A stretch of 64,000 nucleotides of DNA from Pseudaquabacterium pictum (GCF_005403045.1 NZ_BJCL01000002.1:186001-250000), one strand, 5' to 3'; positions 8,467 to 16,775 are shown, counted from the first letter of the stretch. Numbers and translations: made by a program. The notes: generated by a model from the sequence alone, not told the origin.

Positions 8467-9000
8467 ATGCCACGCCAAACCGCCAGTGCCACAGCAGCCA
8501 CGCCGGCCACCCACTGGCTGGCGCTGGACCACCAGCTGTGCTTTGCGCTGTACGCCGCCTCGCTGGCCATGACCAAGGCCTACAAGCCGCTGCTGGCACC
8601 GCTGGGCCTCACCTACCCGCAGTACCTGGCGCTGCTGGTGCTGTGGGAGGGCGATGGCATCACCGTCAGCCAGCTGGGCGAGCGGCTGACGCTGGACTCC
8701 GGCACGCTGACACCGCTGCTCAAGCGCCTGGAGAGCCTGGGCCTGGTGCAGCGCCAGCGCGATGTGGCCGACGAGCGGCGTGTGCTGCTGCGCCTGACAC
8801 CCGCCGGCCAGGCGCTGCGCGCGCAGGCCGTGGCCGTGCCCCAGGCCATCGCCTGCGCCACCGCCTGCGATCTGCAGCAGATCGGCAGCCTGGCCACCCA
8901 GCTGCACCAGCTGCGCCGGCAGCTGACAGCCAGCATGGCCGAACCCGTTTCCCCGCCCGCCGCGTCGGACCCCGCCGCGGCCGTTCCACCCCGGCCCTGA
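8467..9000 (+). CDS. ohrR: MarR-family organic hydroperoxide sensor-repressor OhrR
   Basis: A 177-residue winged-helix MarR protein. The peroxide-sensing cysteine lies in LDHQLCFALYAA at Cys25, the conserved OhrR position. Two further cysteines, Cys130 and Cys134, lie about where two-cysteine OhrR proteins such as that of Xanthomonas carry their resolving cysteine. The HTH is VSQLGERLTLDSGTLTPLLKR and the wing is RDVADERRVLLRLT. Oxidation of the sensor Cys by organic peroxide is known to release DNA. The C-terminal tail after residue 155 is Pro/Ala-rich and likely disordered. The ATG at 8467 was chosen from family alignment. The gene lies 42 bases upstream of ohr and carries the matching operator in its own promoter. 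Confidence 0.93.
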   Translation: MPRQTASATAATPATHWLALDHQLCFALYAASLAMTKAYKPLLAPLGLTYPQYLALLVLWEGDGITVSQLGERLTLDSGTLTPLLKRLESLGLVQRQRDVADERRVLLRLTPAGQALRAQAVAVPQAIACATACDLQQIGSLATQLHQLRRQLTASMAEPVSPPAASDPAAAVPPRP

Positions 9001-9042
9001 CCGCACGGGCCCTTCTTCCCACCCACTGCAAAAGGCACCACC

Positions 9043-9468
9043 ATGGCACTCGACAAGGTTCTCTACACCGCCACCGCCACCGCCACCGGCGGCCGCACCG
9101 GCACCGCCAGCTCGTCGGACGGCGCGCTCAAGGTCGACCTCTCCACCCCGCGTGAACTGGGTGGCGCCGGCGGCGCCGGCACCAACCCCGAGCAGCTGTT
9201 CGCCGCCGGCTACAGCGCCTGCTTCATCGGCGCGATGAAGGCCGTCGGCGCCGGCATGAAGATCAAGGTGCCCGACGACGTGAGCATCACCAGCACCGTC
9301 GGCATCGGCCCGATCCCGGGCGGCTTCGGCATCCAGGTGGCCATGGCCATCACCCTGCCCGGCTTCGAGCGCGACGCTGCCGAGCAGCTGGTGGCCGCCG
9401 CCCACAAGGTGTGCCCGTACAGCAACGCCACCCGCGGCAACATCGATGTGACGTTGACGGTGGTGTGA
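9043..9468 (+). CDS. ohr: organic hydroperoxide reductase Ohr
   Basis: A 141-residue OsmC/Ohr-fold thiol peroxidase, the usual length for the family. It reduces organic and fatty-acid hydroperoxides using dihydrolipoyl thiols, in the cytoplasm. The catalytic cysteine is Cys60 (AAGYSACF), the second is Cys124 (HKVCPYSNA), and the conserved Arg18 and Glu50 are present. The [13 protein letters not shown] segment is typical of Ohr as opposed to OsmC. It follows ohrR on the same strand, and a strong hairpin follows the stop at 9488-9527. Confidence 0.96.
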   Translation: MALDKVLYTATATATGGRTGTASSSDGALKVDLSTPRELGGAGGAGTNPEQLFAAGYSACFIGAMKAVGAGMKIKVPDDVSITSTVGIGPIPGGFGIQVAMAITLPGFERDAAEQLVAAAHKVCPYSNATRGNIDVTLTVV

Positions 9469-9487
9469 TGTGACAGGGATGTGAACC

Positions 9488-9527
9488 GGCGGGGGCGGCC
9501 ATCTGGTCCGGTGGCCGCCAGCCCGCC
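9488..9527 (+). terminator. hairpin downstream of ohr
   Basis: The inner stem GGCGGCCA (9494-9501) pairs with TGGCCGCC (9512-9519). The outer arms GGCGGG (9488-9493) and CCCGCC (9522-9527) pair across a 2-base bulge, giving 14 pairs. The following bases lack a T-run. The position 20 bases after ohr suggests the end of the ohrR-ohr transcript. Confidence 0.65.
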
Positions 9528-9559
9528 GTCACGCATCTGTCACGCCGGGCACCTAGCGT
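9526..9559 (+). promoter_or_regulatory. Pho-box-like direct repeat with -10 element
   Basis: CCGTCAC (9526-9532), a 4-base spacer GCAT, then CTGTCAC (9537-9543). This is the Pho-box layout (two 7-mers close to CTGTCAT with an 11-base period). A TAGCGT hexamer at 9554-9559 lies 10 bases after the box, the spacing expected for the -10 of PhoB-activated promoters. It is about 45 bases upstream of the ATG of the secreted PEP-CTERM protein. Phosphate-starvation control is inferred. Confidence 0.6.
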
Positions 9560-9588
9560 GCAGGGTTTTGCCAACTCTGCACGCCACC

Positions 9589-11220
9589 ATGCACCCGTTC
9601 CCGCGCACCCTGGTCGCCACCGCTGTCGCGCTGGCCAGCCTCTGGACCGTGTCTGCCCATGCCGCCGGCCCGTCGCCGGTCAGTGCGGTGACCAAGCTGT
9701 GGTCGTTCAACCACGGCAGCCCGGCCCTGGGCTTCGGCGCGGAGATCGCCGCCTGGGACGCCGGCACCGGCCACGTGTTCGTGGTCGGGGGCAAGCACAT
9801 CGACGTGCTGAACCTGGCCGGCCACCGCGTGGCCAGCTTCGATGCCAGTGCCTTCGGCAGCATCAACAGCATCGCCATCCACAACGGCACGGCCGCGGTG
9901 TCGTTCAGCAACAGCACGGTGCAGAACCCGGGTTCGGTGCAGTTCTTCAACACCGCCGGCCTGGCCGCCAACGGCGCAGCCCACCTGGGCGGCGTGCAGG
10001 TGGGTGCCGTGCCCGACATGGTGACCTGGGCCGCCGGTGGCACCCGCCTGCTGGTGGCCAACGAAGGCGAGCGCCAGAGCAATGCCATCAACCCCGCCGG
10101 CAGCATCAGCCTGATCGACTACAACGCCGGATCACCCGGCAGTTCGGTCGTCAGCAGCCTGGGCTTCGGCGCCTGGAATGGCCAGGAAGCCGCGCTGCGC
10201 GCGGCCGGCGTGCGCATCCAGGCCGGCGTGTCGGCCTCGGTGGCCCTGGAGCCGGAGTACATCGCGCTGTCGGGCGACGGCCAGCGCGCCATGGTCACGC
10301 TGCAGGAAAACAATGCGGTGGCGCTGGTCAACCTGGCGGGCCCGGCGCCGGTGGTGACGCAGATCGTCGGTCTCGGCAGCAAGGACTTCAACCTGCCGCG
10401 CAACGCCATCGACCCGTCGAACAACGACGGCAGCATCAGCCTGCGCAACGTGCCGGTCAAGGGCCTCTACATGCCCGATGCCGTGGCCAGCTACCAGGCT
10501 GGCGGGCGCAGCTTCTTCGTCATGGCCAACGAGGGTGACGCCTTCGTCGACGACGCCGACATCAAGCGCTTCAGCAGCGGCGATTTCAGCCTCAACCCGG
10601 CCGTGTTCAACGGTGTCGACCTGCCGACCCAGGCCCAGCTGAAGCCGAACAGTGCCCTTGGCCGCCTGAACGTGCTGCTGCATGGCGCCACCGGCGACGG
10701 CAGCCCGGCCGGGATGTCGGAGATCGTCACGCTGGGTGGCCGCTCGTTCAGCATCCGCGACGAGAACGGTGCCCTGGTCTACGACAGCGGCAACCTGATC
10801 GAGCAGGCCGCCATCGCCGCCGGCCTGTACGACGACGGCCGCAGCGACGACAAGGGCGTGGAGCCCGAGGGCGTGGCCCTGTTCACCCTGGCCGGGCGCC
10901 AGATCGTGGCCATCGGCCTGGAGCGCACCACCCGCAGCGCCGTGGCCCTGTTCGACATCACCGATCCCACGGCAGTGAGCTTCCTGCAGCTGATCGACGG
11001 TGGCGACACCGGCGAGATCCGCGCAGAAGGCCTGCTGGCCTTCAGCAGCGGCGGCCAGCACTACCTGCTGGTGGCCAACGAGGGCATCCCCGACGACGGC
11101 GTGGCCGGCGTCTCGGCCATGTACCAGATCACCGCCGTGCCCGAGCCCGGCACCTACGCGCTGATGCTGGCCGGCCTGGCCGGCGTGCTGGCGCTCAGCC
11201 GCCGCCGCGCCGCGCGCTGA
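9589..11220 (+). CDS. choice-of-anchor I family secreted protein with PEP-CTERM sorting tail
   Basis: A 543-residue secreted protein. It has an N-terminal signal peptide (TLVATAVALASLWTVSAHAA, cleavage after about residue 26), a beta-propeller-like body with repeated segments such as TRLLVANEGERQSN, FFVMANEGDAFVDD and YLLVANEGIPDDG, and a C-terminal sorting signal with VPEPGTYALML, a hydrophobic helix and a basic RRRAAR end. The body matches the choice-of-anchor I domain. The PEP-CTERM tail implies processing by an exosortase encoded elsewhere, and exopolysaccharide-associated surface display. The ATG at 9589 places the signal peptide correctly; the frame upstream has no support. A Pho-box-like repeat precedes it, fitting the frequent phosphatase-like annotation of this family. 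The enzyme activity is unknown. Confidence 0.85.
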   Translation: MHPFPRTLVATAVALASLWTVSAHAAGPSPVSAVTKLWSFNHGSPALGFGAEIAAWDAGTGHVFVVGGKHIDVLNLAGHRVASFDASAFGSINSIAIHNGTAAVSFSNSTVQNPGSVQFFNTAGLAANGAAHLGGVQVGAVPDMVTWAAGGTRLLVANEGERQSNAINPAGSISLIDYNAGSPGSSVVSSLGFGAWNGQEAALRAAGVRIQAGVSASVALEPEYIALSGDGQRAMVTLQENNAVALVNLAGPAPVVTQIVGLGSKDFNLPRNAIDPSNNDGSISLRNVPVKGLYMPDAVASYQAGGRSFFVMANEGDAFVDDADIKRFSSGDFSLNPAVFNGVDLPTQAQLKPNSALGRLNVLLHGATGDGSPAGMSEIVTLGGRSFSIRDENGALVYDSGNLIEQAAIAAGLYDDGRSDDKGVEPEGVALFTLAGRQIVAIGLERTTRSAVALFDITDPTAVSFLQLIDGGDTGEIRAEGLLAFSSGGQHYLLVANEGIPDDGVAGVSAMYQITAVPEPGTYALMLAGLAGVLALSRRRAAR

Positions 11221-12160
11221 GCAGCTGCAGCTGCAGCGCCAGCCGGGCCTGCCAGGGCGACATGCCGGCAGCCGGGCTGGGCACGGCGCCTGGCGCGGGC
11301 ACCAGCACACCGCCGGCACAGCGGCTGCACCGCCACACCGGAAGGCCGGCGGCGCTGGCCGCATCTAGCGCCGCGGCCAGCGCATGGTGGATGGAGCCGT
11401 TGCCGGTGCCGGCCACCACCAGGCCCTGCACGCCGGCTGCCACCAGAGCGCGCACGCCCTCGCCGCGCGCCGCGGCATGGCTGGTGACGATCTCCACCCA
11501 CGGCCAACCGGTCGGGTCGGCATCCAGCAGGTCCAGCCCCAGCGGCGTGCCGGTCGGCCAGTCGGTGAAGCGGCGCAGCACGCCCTCCTCCACCACGCCC
11601 AGCGGGCCGGCATCGCCGGAGCTGAAGGCATCGGTGCGGTAGGTGTGCACCTTGCGCACCCGGTCGGCGGCATGCACCTGGCCGGCCAGCACCGCCACCA
11701 CGCCGCGGGCGCCCGGCGTGCGGGCCACCGCCACCGCATCCAGCAGGTTCTGCGGGCCGTCGGCGGCCAGCGCGGTGGCCGGGCGCATCGCCGCCACCAG
11801 CACCACCGGCTTGGCCGGCGCCAGCACCGCCTGCAGCAGCCAGGCGGTCTCTTCCAGCGTGTCGGTGCCGTGGGTGATGACGATGCCCTGCACCGCCGGC
11901 CGCGCCAGCTGCCGCGCCACCGCCCGGGCCAGGGCCTGCCAGGTGGCGGCGTCCATGTCCTTGCTGTCGAGCTGGGCCACCTGTGCGGCCTCCACCGGAC
12001 TGCCGGCCAGCGCCGGCACGGCGGCCAGCAGGTCGGCCACGCTGCGCTGGGCAGCGGTGTAGCCGACGTTGTCGCCGGCCACGCTGGAGGCGCCGGCGAT
12101 GGTGCCGCCGGTGCCCAGGATGACCACGGTGCCCGCGGAATGCTCAATCGTGCTTGTCAT
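11195..12160 (-). CDS. L-asparaginase family protein
   Basis: A 321-residue type I/II asparaginase-fold protein that would hydrolyse asparagine to aspartate and ammonia. The first active-site threonine is in ILGTGGTIAGA, the second motif is ITHGTDTLEETAW, and the glycine-rich GTGNGSIHHAL and the AGMSPWQARLALQLQL end are also characteristic. There is no signal peptide, so it is probably cytoplasmic. It is divergent from lexA, with only 55 bases between the two starts, so the lexA operator region may also affect it. The 3' end overlaps the convergent PEP-CTERM gene by 26 bases. Glutaminase activity cannot be excluded from sequence. Confidence 0.9.
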   Translation of the reverse strand: MTSTIEHSAGTVVILGTGGTIAGASSVAGDNVGYTAAQRSVADLLAAVPALAGSPVEAAQVAQLDSKDMDAATWQALARAVARQLARPAVQGIVITHGTDTLEETAWLLQAVLAPAKPVVLVAAMRPATALAADGPQNLLDAVAVARTPGARGVVAVLAGQVHAADRVRKVHTYRTDAFSSGDAGPLGVVEEGVLRRFTDWPTGTPLGLDLLDADPTGWPWVEIVTSHAAARGEGVRALVAAGVQGLVVAGTGNGSIHHALAAALDAASAAGLPVWRCSRCAGGVLVPAPGAVPSPAAGMSPWQARLALQLQLLSARRGGG

Positions 12161-12171
12161 GACGCCCTGAC

Positions 12172-12206
12172 ATGGATGAAAATACAGTCACTGGATGAAA
12201 ACGCAG
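12172..12206. promoter_or_regulatory. tandem SOS (LexA) box-like sites
   Basis: Two related 16-mers, ATGGATGAAAATACAG (12172-12187) and CTGGATGAAAACGCAG (12191-12206), start 19 bases apart. The second has the full CTG-N10-CAG frame of an SOS box; the first has the TACAGT half-site. They lie in the AT-richer gap between divergent asparaginase and lexA. Such sites are expected for LexA autoregulation. The second copy covers an ATG at 12195, which argues against that ATG being the lexA start. Confidence 0.65.
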
Positions 12207-12215
12207 GCAACCACC

Positions 12216-12911
12216 ATGGATCGCACGGACTACCCCACAAGCGACAGCCCCAAGCTCACCGCCCGCCAGCAGCAGATTCTGGACCTGGTGCAGAGCGCGA
12301 TCGAACGCACCGGTGCGCCGCCCACCCGCGCCGAGATCGCGGCGGAATTGGGTTTCAAGTCGGCCAACGCCGCGGAGGAACACCTGCAGGCCTTGGCCCG
12401 CAAGGGCGTGATCGAGCTGGTGGGCGGCACCTCGCGCGGCATCCGCCTGCGGTCGGACACCCTGCGCGCGCTGAATGCCTCGCGCAACAAGCAGTTCTCG
12501 CTGCCGCTGCCGGGGTTGATGCAGCTCACCCTGCCGCTGGTCGGCCGGGTGGCGGCGGGCAGCCCCATCCTGGCGCAGGAGCATGTCGACAAGACCTACG
12601 GCGTCGAGGCCACGCTGTTCGCCCGCCAGCCCGACTACCTGCTGCGGGTGCGCGGCATGAGCATGCGCGACGCCGGCATCCTCGATGGCGACCTGCTGGC
12701 GGTGCAGAAGGCCAGCGACGCCCGCAACGGCCAGATCGTGGTGGCCCGGCTGGGTGACGAGGTGACGGTCAAGCGCCTGCACCGCACCCGCCATGGCGTG
12801 GAACTGCTGCCCGAGAACCCCGATTTCCAGCCCATCGTCGTGGGCCCGGGCGATGCATTCGAACTCGAAGGCATCGCCGTCGGCCTGATCCGCAACCACA
12901 TGATGATGTAG
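12216..12911 (+). CDS. lexA: LexA repressor, SOS regulator
   Basis: A 231-residue LexA from the ATG at 12216 (238 from an in-frame ATG at 12195, which lies inside the second LexA-like box and is less likely). The N-terminal winged HTH starts at [14 protein letters not shown] (residues 13-75, recognition region [14 protein letters not shown]). The self-cleavage bond is Ala114-Gly115 in [11 protein letters not shown]. The catalytic serine is Ser149 ([10 protein letters not shown]) and the lysine is Lys186 (EVTVKRL). It represses SOS genes and is cleaved on RecA-ssDNA filaments. It is slightly longer than E. coli LexA (202), as usual in Burkholderiales. Confidence 0.97.
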   Translation: MDRTDYPTSDSPKLTARQQQILDLVQSAIERTGAPPTRAEIAAELGFKSANAAEEHLQALARKGVIELVGGTSRGIRLRSDTLRALNASRNKQFSLPLPGLMQLTLPLVGRVAAGSPILAQEHVDKTYGVEATLFARQPDYLLRVRGMSMRDAGILDGDLLAVQKASDARNGQIVVARLGDEVTVKRLHRTRHGVELLPENPDFQPIVVGPGDAFELEGIAVGLIRNHMMM

Positions 12912-12936
12912 CGGCGGCTCCGGCCGGCCCGACACC

Positions 12937-13239
12937 ATGTTGCGCGTCAAGGCACCCAAGGCCGCGTCGGCCGGTGATTGCCAGCAGCTGGAACAGCTGC
13001 CCAACATCGGCCCGGCGATGGCGGCCGACCTGCGGGCCCTGGGCATCGCCCACCCGCGGGAGCTGGCCAGCCGCGATGCCTTCGTGCTGTACCAGGCACT
13101 GTGCACCCACAGCGGCAAGCGGCAGGACCCTTGCGTGCTCGACACCTTCATGGCCGCCACCGACTTCATGCGCGGCGCAGCGCCCGCGCCCTGGTGGGCC
13201 TACACCGCCCAGCGCAAGCGGCTGTACGGCGCGCTCTGA
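12937..13239 (+). CDS. helix-hairpin-helix protein, Cdd1-like
   Basis: A 100-residue basic protein. The helix-hairpin-helix core is LEQLPNIGPAMAADLRALGI (residues 18-37), followed by the HPRELASRDAFVLYQALC segment typical of the pathogenicity-locus Cdd1 / TfoX-C-like HhH family. Such HhH motifs bind DNA without sequence specificity. The gene begins 25 bases after the lexA stop on the same strand with no terminator visible between, so it may be SOS co-regulated. The function is unknown. The C-terminal part (PAPWWAYTAQRKRLYGAL) is typical of the family. Confidence 0.85.
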   Translation: MLRVKAPKAASAGDCQQLEQLPNIGPAMAADLRALGIAHPRELASRDAFVLYQALCTHSGKRQDPCVLDTFMAATDFMRGAAPAPWWAYTAQRKRLYGAL

Positions 13240-13284
13240 GCGCCGTTGTGGGCCGTGCCGGAAAGCGCCGCCCGCTGGCCGGCC

Positions 13285-15741
13285 TCACGGCGCCGGGCTG
13301 ATCGCCAGGGTCTGCACCAGCGCACTGGCCGGCACGAACAGCGGCACGCCCTCCACCCGCCGCCACGGTTCGGCCCAGTGGCGGAACAGCGGCGACCACG
13401 GGATGCCGCTCTGCCCGGTGCTGTGCACCACCCGGCTGTTGGCGCGGTCGGCCAGGTCGTACAGGCCGCGCAGGCTGGCGCCGTGCTCGCTGAGGTAGTA
13501 CTCGCCGGTGGTGCCGTCGGCCTTCAGGCTAACGCGCGACACGTTGACCGTGTAGCTGTCCCCGCCCACCGGCGTGCGCACCTCGAACCAGCGCGCCAGC
13601 GGCTTCACCTTCGAGAACGGCCGGTGCTCCGAGCGGGCGATGTGGGCCTTGCCCCACTGCCAGGCCGCCACGTCCGCACCCTGGGCCGCCTGCAGTTCGT
13701 CCAGTGCGGCGCTGAAGGCACGGTCGATCTGCTGAGCGCAGGTCTCCGCCGCGGGGGTGGCCTTGTCGTCGCACCACCAGGCATCGCCGCTGGCCAGCAC
13801 GCCTTCCAGCGCGTCGAAGTAGCCGCGCTGGCCCAGCAGGCGGTCGTACAGCGGCGCGCCCAGCTCGTCGGTCAGCACCTGCTGCGTCAGGTGGCGGTGC
13901 CAGGCCCAGTAGATCAGCGGCGCCGCTTTGTCCGCCGCCATGGTGCCGTCGAAGCTGGCCAGCTGGGCCTGGGCTGCGGCCGCCAGCGGATGGGCGGACT
14001 GCGCCTTCTGCAGCCGCGGCAGCAGTTGCACCACCGCGAGCGACTTCACATCGCCATGCATGCGCCCCAGGTCGGCCAGGCTGTGGGTGGGCTGGGCGGC
14101 GATCAGCTGCTCGATGCGCTGGAAGCGGAAGGGCAGCGCCCAGTGGTGGGTGATGAAGTGCGGGTAGTCGGGCAACGTCACCCGCTGGTTGGCATTGGCG
14201 ATGTGGCCGGACGCCGGGTCGCGGATCAGCGGCACCGCGTCTTCGGGGATGAAGCCGGTCCAGTCGTAGCGCGCCTCCCAGCCCGGCGCCGGCGCCAGGC
14301 CCTGCAGGTCGTTGTCGGGCGCGCGCTGCGGCACCCGGCCGGGCGAGACCAGGGCGATGCGGCCATCGGCATCGGCCACCGCCATGTTCTGCATCGGCAC
14401 CCGCCAGCTGCGGCTGGCGGCGATGAAGGCGTCCACCGAGCCCGCCATGTTGAACTGCAATGACGTGGCGATGATGTCGTTGTCGGTGTCCAGCCCGGTC
14501 CAGCGCAAGGCCACCGCATAGGCCGGCTTGGCCTTGGGGCCCAGGGTGCTGCCGCTGTCGTCGCCCAGGCCGGCCAGCACGGCATCCGACAGCACCGGGC
14601 CATGGCGGGTGCTGCGCACCGTCATCGTCACATCCGGTCGGCCCTTGACGCGGATCACCTCCTGCCGGGCCTCGAAGCGGGCCCAGCCGGTGGGCGTCTG
14701 GTACTGCGCCGGGTCGTCGGGGTGGATGCGCTCCAGGTAGGTGTCCTGCACATCGGGGCCGGTGTTGGTGAAGCCCCAGGCGATGCGCTGGTTCTGGCCC
14801 ACCACCACGCCCGGCAGGCCGGGCATGGTGGCGCCGGCCACGTCGAGGCCCGGCGCCTCCAGCCGGGCGAAGTACCACAGCGCAGGCGTCGACAGCTTCA
14901 GGTGCGGGTCATTGGCCAGCAGCGGCTTGCCGGTGGTGGTGCGGCTGCCGGCCAGCACCCAGCTGTTGCTGCCGGTGCCTTCGATCCCGCTCTCGGGCGC
15001 GATGGCCAGCAGCTGCAGCAGCGCCGGCTCGGCCAGGGCCTGCTGGCCGTCGAGCTTCAGGCCGCGGTAGAAGGCGGCGTAGTCCATGGTCTTGGGCACC
15101 GGGTCGCCCGGGTAGGGCGGCAGAAGCTGGTCGATGCGGGCCTGCGGCATCTTCAGCGCCAGGCGCAGGCGGATCAGCTCGGTGTGCCAGTTGGCGCCCA
15201 GGTCCCAGGCCATCATGATGGCCCAGGCCAGGCTGTCCTCCGGCGTCCAGGCCTCGGGCTGCAGGCCCAGCACCAGGAATTCCGGCGGCCGCGCCCTCAG
15301 GTTGCTGATCACCGCGTTCACGCCGTCGGCATAGGCCTGCAGCGCTTCGCGGGAGGCCGGCGAAGCCGCTGCCCACTGCGCCGCCGCCACCCGGCGCACG
15401 CCCAGCACCCGCAGGAAGCGGTCGGTGTCCACCGCCGCCTCGCCGAAGGCCTCGGCCAGCCGGCCGGCGCCAATGCGGCGGTGCGTCTCCATCTGCCACA
15501 GCCGGTCCTGCGCATGGGCCACGCCCAGGCCGTACATCGCGTCGCGCACGCTGGCGGCGCGGATCGTGGGGATGCCGTTGGCATCGCGCAGGATCTGCAG
15601 CGGCGCCTTGGCGCCCGGCAGCACCAGGCGGCCCTCGGCCTGCGGCAGCACCCGCTGGGCATAGGTCCAGGCCACCAGCGCGGCCGTCACCAGCAGCAGC
15701 AGCACCAGGGTCAACAGGCGGCGGAACCAACGGCCAAACAT
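13285..15741 (-). CDS. penicillin acylase family protein (N-terminal nucleophile amidase)
   Basis: An 818-residue Ntn hydrolase of the penicillin amidase / acyl-homoserine-lactone acylase family. An N-terminal hydrophobic segment (LLTLVLLLLVTAALVAWTYA, about residues 8-27) acts as signal or anchor, so the enzyme is periplasmic. The alpha-subunit region has GIPTIRAASVRDAMYGLG and HAQDRLWQME. The autocatalytic nucleophile is Ser258 in GTGSNSWVLAG, followed by LLANDPHL. The proenzyme is expected to self-cleave before Ser258 into alpha and beta chains. The substrate (beta-lactam side chain, AHL or other amide) cannot be told from sequence. The ATG at 15741 was chosen because GGAGA precedes it with good spacing; an upstream in-frame start is less likely. 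Confidence 0.9.
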   Translation of the reverse strand: MFGRWFRRLLTLVLLLLVTAALVAWTYAQRVLPQAEGRLVLPGAKAPLQILRDANGIPTIRAASVRDAMYGLGVAHAQDRLWQMETHRRIGAGRLAEAFGEAAVDTDRFLRVLGVRRVAAAQWAAASPASREALQAYADGVNAVISNLRARPPEFLVLGLQPEAWTPEDSLAWAIMMAWDLGANWHTELIRLRLALKMPQARIDQLLPPYPGDPVPKTMDYAAFYRGLKLDGQQALAEPALLQLLAIAPESGIEGTGSNSWVLAGSRTTTGKPLLANDPHLKLSTPALWYFARLEAPGLDVAGATMPGLPGVVVGQNQRIAWGFTNTGPDVQDTYLERIHPDDPAQYQTPTGWARFEARQEVIRVKGRPDVTMTVRSTRHGPVLSDAVLAGLGDDSGSTLGPKAKPAYAVALRWTGLDTDNDIIATSLQFNMAGSVDAFIAASRSWRVPMQNMAVADADGRIALVSPGRVPQRAPDNDLQGLAPAPGWEARYDWTGFIPEDAVPLIRDPASGHIANANQRVTLPDYPHFITHHWALPFRFQRIEQLIAAQPTHSLADLGRMHGDVKSLAVVQLLPRLQKAQSAHPLAAAAQAQLASFDGTMAADKAAPLIYWAWHRHLTQQVLTDELGAPLYDRLLGQRGYFDALEGVLASGDAWWCDDKATPAAETCAQQIDRAFSAALDELQAAQGADVAAWQWGKAHIARSEHRPFSKVKPLARWFEVRTPVGGDSYTVNVSRVSLKADGTTGEYYLSEHGASLRGLYDLADRANSRVVHSTGQSGIPWSPLFRHWAEPWRRVEGVPLFVPASALVQTLAISPAP

Positions 15742-15926
15742 GCAGATGTCTCCGGCCCCGCAGGGCATGGGTGTGGATGGAAGGCAGCGAGCCTACCAGC
15801 CGTTGCCGGTGGCCACGCCGCGTGCGCAAAGTGGCAGCGCTTCGTGCCGCTGTTCACACCATGGCCGCGGCAGCCCGGCTCCAACAATCGCTACAGCTTG
15901 GACCCCCTGCTGCCGACAAAGCTGTC

Positions 15927-16394
15927 ATGAACCCGTTGCACGCCCCGATCTCCTCCTGGATCCCCCGCTGGGTGGCGCGCCGCCCCGGCGGCGCGCAGAG
16001 CACGCTGACGCAGAGCCGGGTCGAGGTCTGCCCGCCCGAGCTGTTCCCGTCGTCGCTGAGCTGGCGCGGCCGCATGCAGCGATGGACCAGCCGCATGCTG
16101 CACCAGGCCGCCCCCTGGCTGCCCGAGCAGGCCCGGCCGGTGAACCGCCTGGCCCTGGTGAAGAACGAGTTCCGCGACAGCCTGTGTGACCTGGACAGCC
16201 TGCCGGTGCAGCAGCTGCTGGAGCGCATCGAGCGCGCCCGCTCGCTGCGCGAGATGTGGCACCTGCGCTCCAGCCTGTACGGCGAGGTGTCGATGGCCCT
16301 CAGCCAGGGCGAGGCCGAGCGCCGGCTGGCCCGTCTGAACCGCCATTTCCCCACCCGCGCGCCGCGCTCGGTGCTGGCCCCGCTGGAACCATGA
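15927..16394 (+). CDS. conserved-looking hypothetical protein
   Basis: A 155-residue soluble protein that I do not recognise. It begins MNPLHAPISSWIPRWVARR and is rich in Arg, Leu and Trp, with predicted helices (LPVQQLLERIERARSLREMWH) and no signal peptide. The ATG at 15927 is preferred; the frame is open further upstream but that part is low-complexity. The stop overlaps the next gene's ATG by 4 bases, which argues that both are real and co-translated. The two-gene unit has no recognised neighbour in function and is divergent from the acylase gene. A small regulatory or stress protein is possible but unsupported. Confidence 0.65.
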   Translation: MNPLHAPISSWIPRWVARRPGGAQSTLTQSRVEVCPPELFPSSLSWRGRMQRWTSRMLHQAAPWLPEQARPVNRLALVKNEFRDSLCDLDSLPVQQLLERIERARSLREMWHLRSSLYGEVSMALSQGEAERRLARLNRHFPTRAPRSVLAPLEP

Positions 16395-16768
16395 ACACCG
16401 CTGTCGCCACCCCCGTCCGCCCGCCGCGGCATTACTTCGGTACGGCAGGGGCCGATGCGGTGCTGCCCGATCCCGGCCTGCCGCAGGACCGCCATGCCCG
16501 CATCGCCGCGCGCCGGACCTTTGTCGACCTGAAGCAGCAGTTCATGGCGGCGATCGAATCGCTGGACGGCATGCGCGGCGACTGGCTGCGCCGCCAGGTG
16601 CGCCAGGCCCACGAGCCGGTGGACCTGTGGATGCTGCGCGGCGCGGTGTTGGCCGCGCTGGAGACGCAGGACGAGTACAGCCGCCGCACCCGCAACGACC
16701 TGACCCGGGTGCTCGACAGCGCCTTCCCCGGCAACGGCGAGCTGCAGGCCTGGGGCGCGCGGCTGTAG
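16391..16768 (+). CDS. hypothetical protein, second gene of a coupled pair
   Basis: A 125-residue soluble protein with no recognised domain. It starts MNTAVATPVRPPRHYFGTAG and has helical stretches (FVDLKQQFMAAIESLDGMRG, then DLWMLRGAVLAALETQDEY). The ATG overlaps the preceding stop (ATGA). The coding bias is like that of its neighbours, so recent transfer is not indicated. A possible hairpin (16776-16801) lies after the stop, toward the convergent DUF1993 gene. No function can be assigned. Confidence 0.65.
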   Translation: MNTAVATPVRPPRHYFGTAGADAVLPDPGLPQDRHARIAARRTFVDLKQQFMAAIESLDGMRGDWLRRQVRQAHEPVDLWMLRGAVLAALETQDEYSRRTRNDLTRVLDSAFPGNGELQAWGARL

Positions 16769-16775
16769 CCTGGCC

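Noticed and set aside
12167-12187. CTG ... CAG spanning 12167-12187 as an SOS box
   Set aside because: The spacer is 15 bases instead of 10, so it does not fit the CTG-N10-CAG frame; the two 16-mers at 12172 and 12191 are better.
12195-12215. ATG at 12195 as the lexA start
   Set aside because: It lies inside the second LexA-like box and has no ribosome site; the ATG at 12216 fits family alignment.
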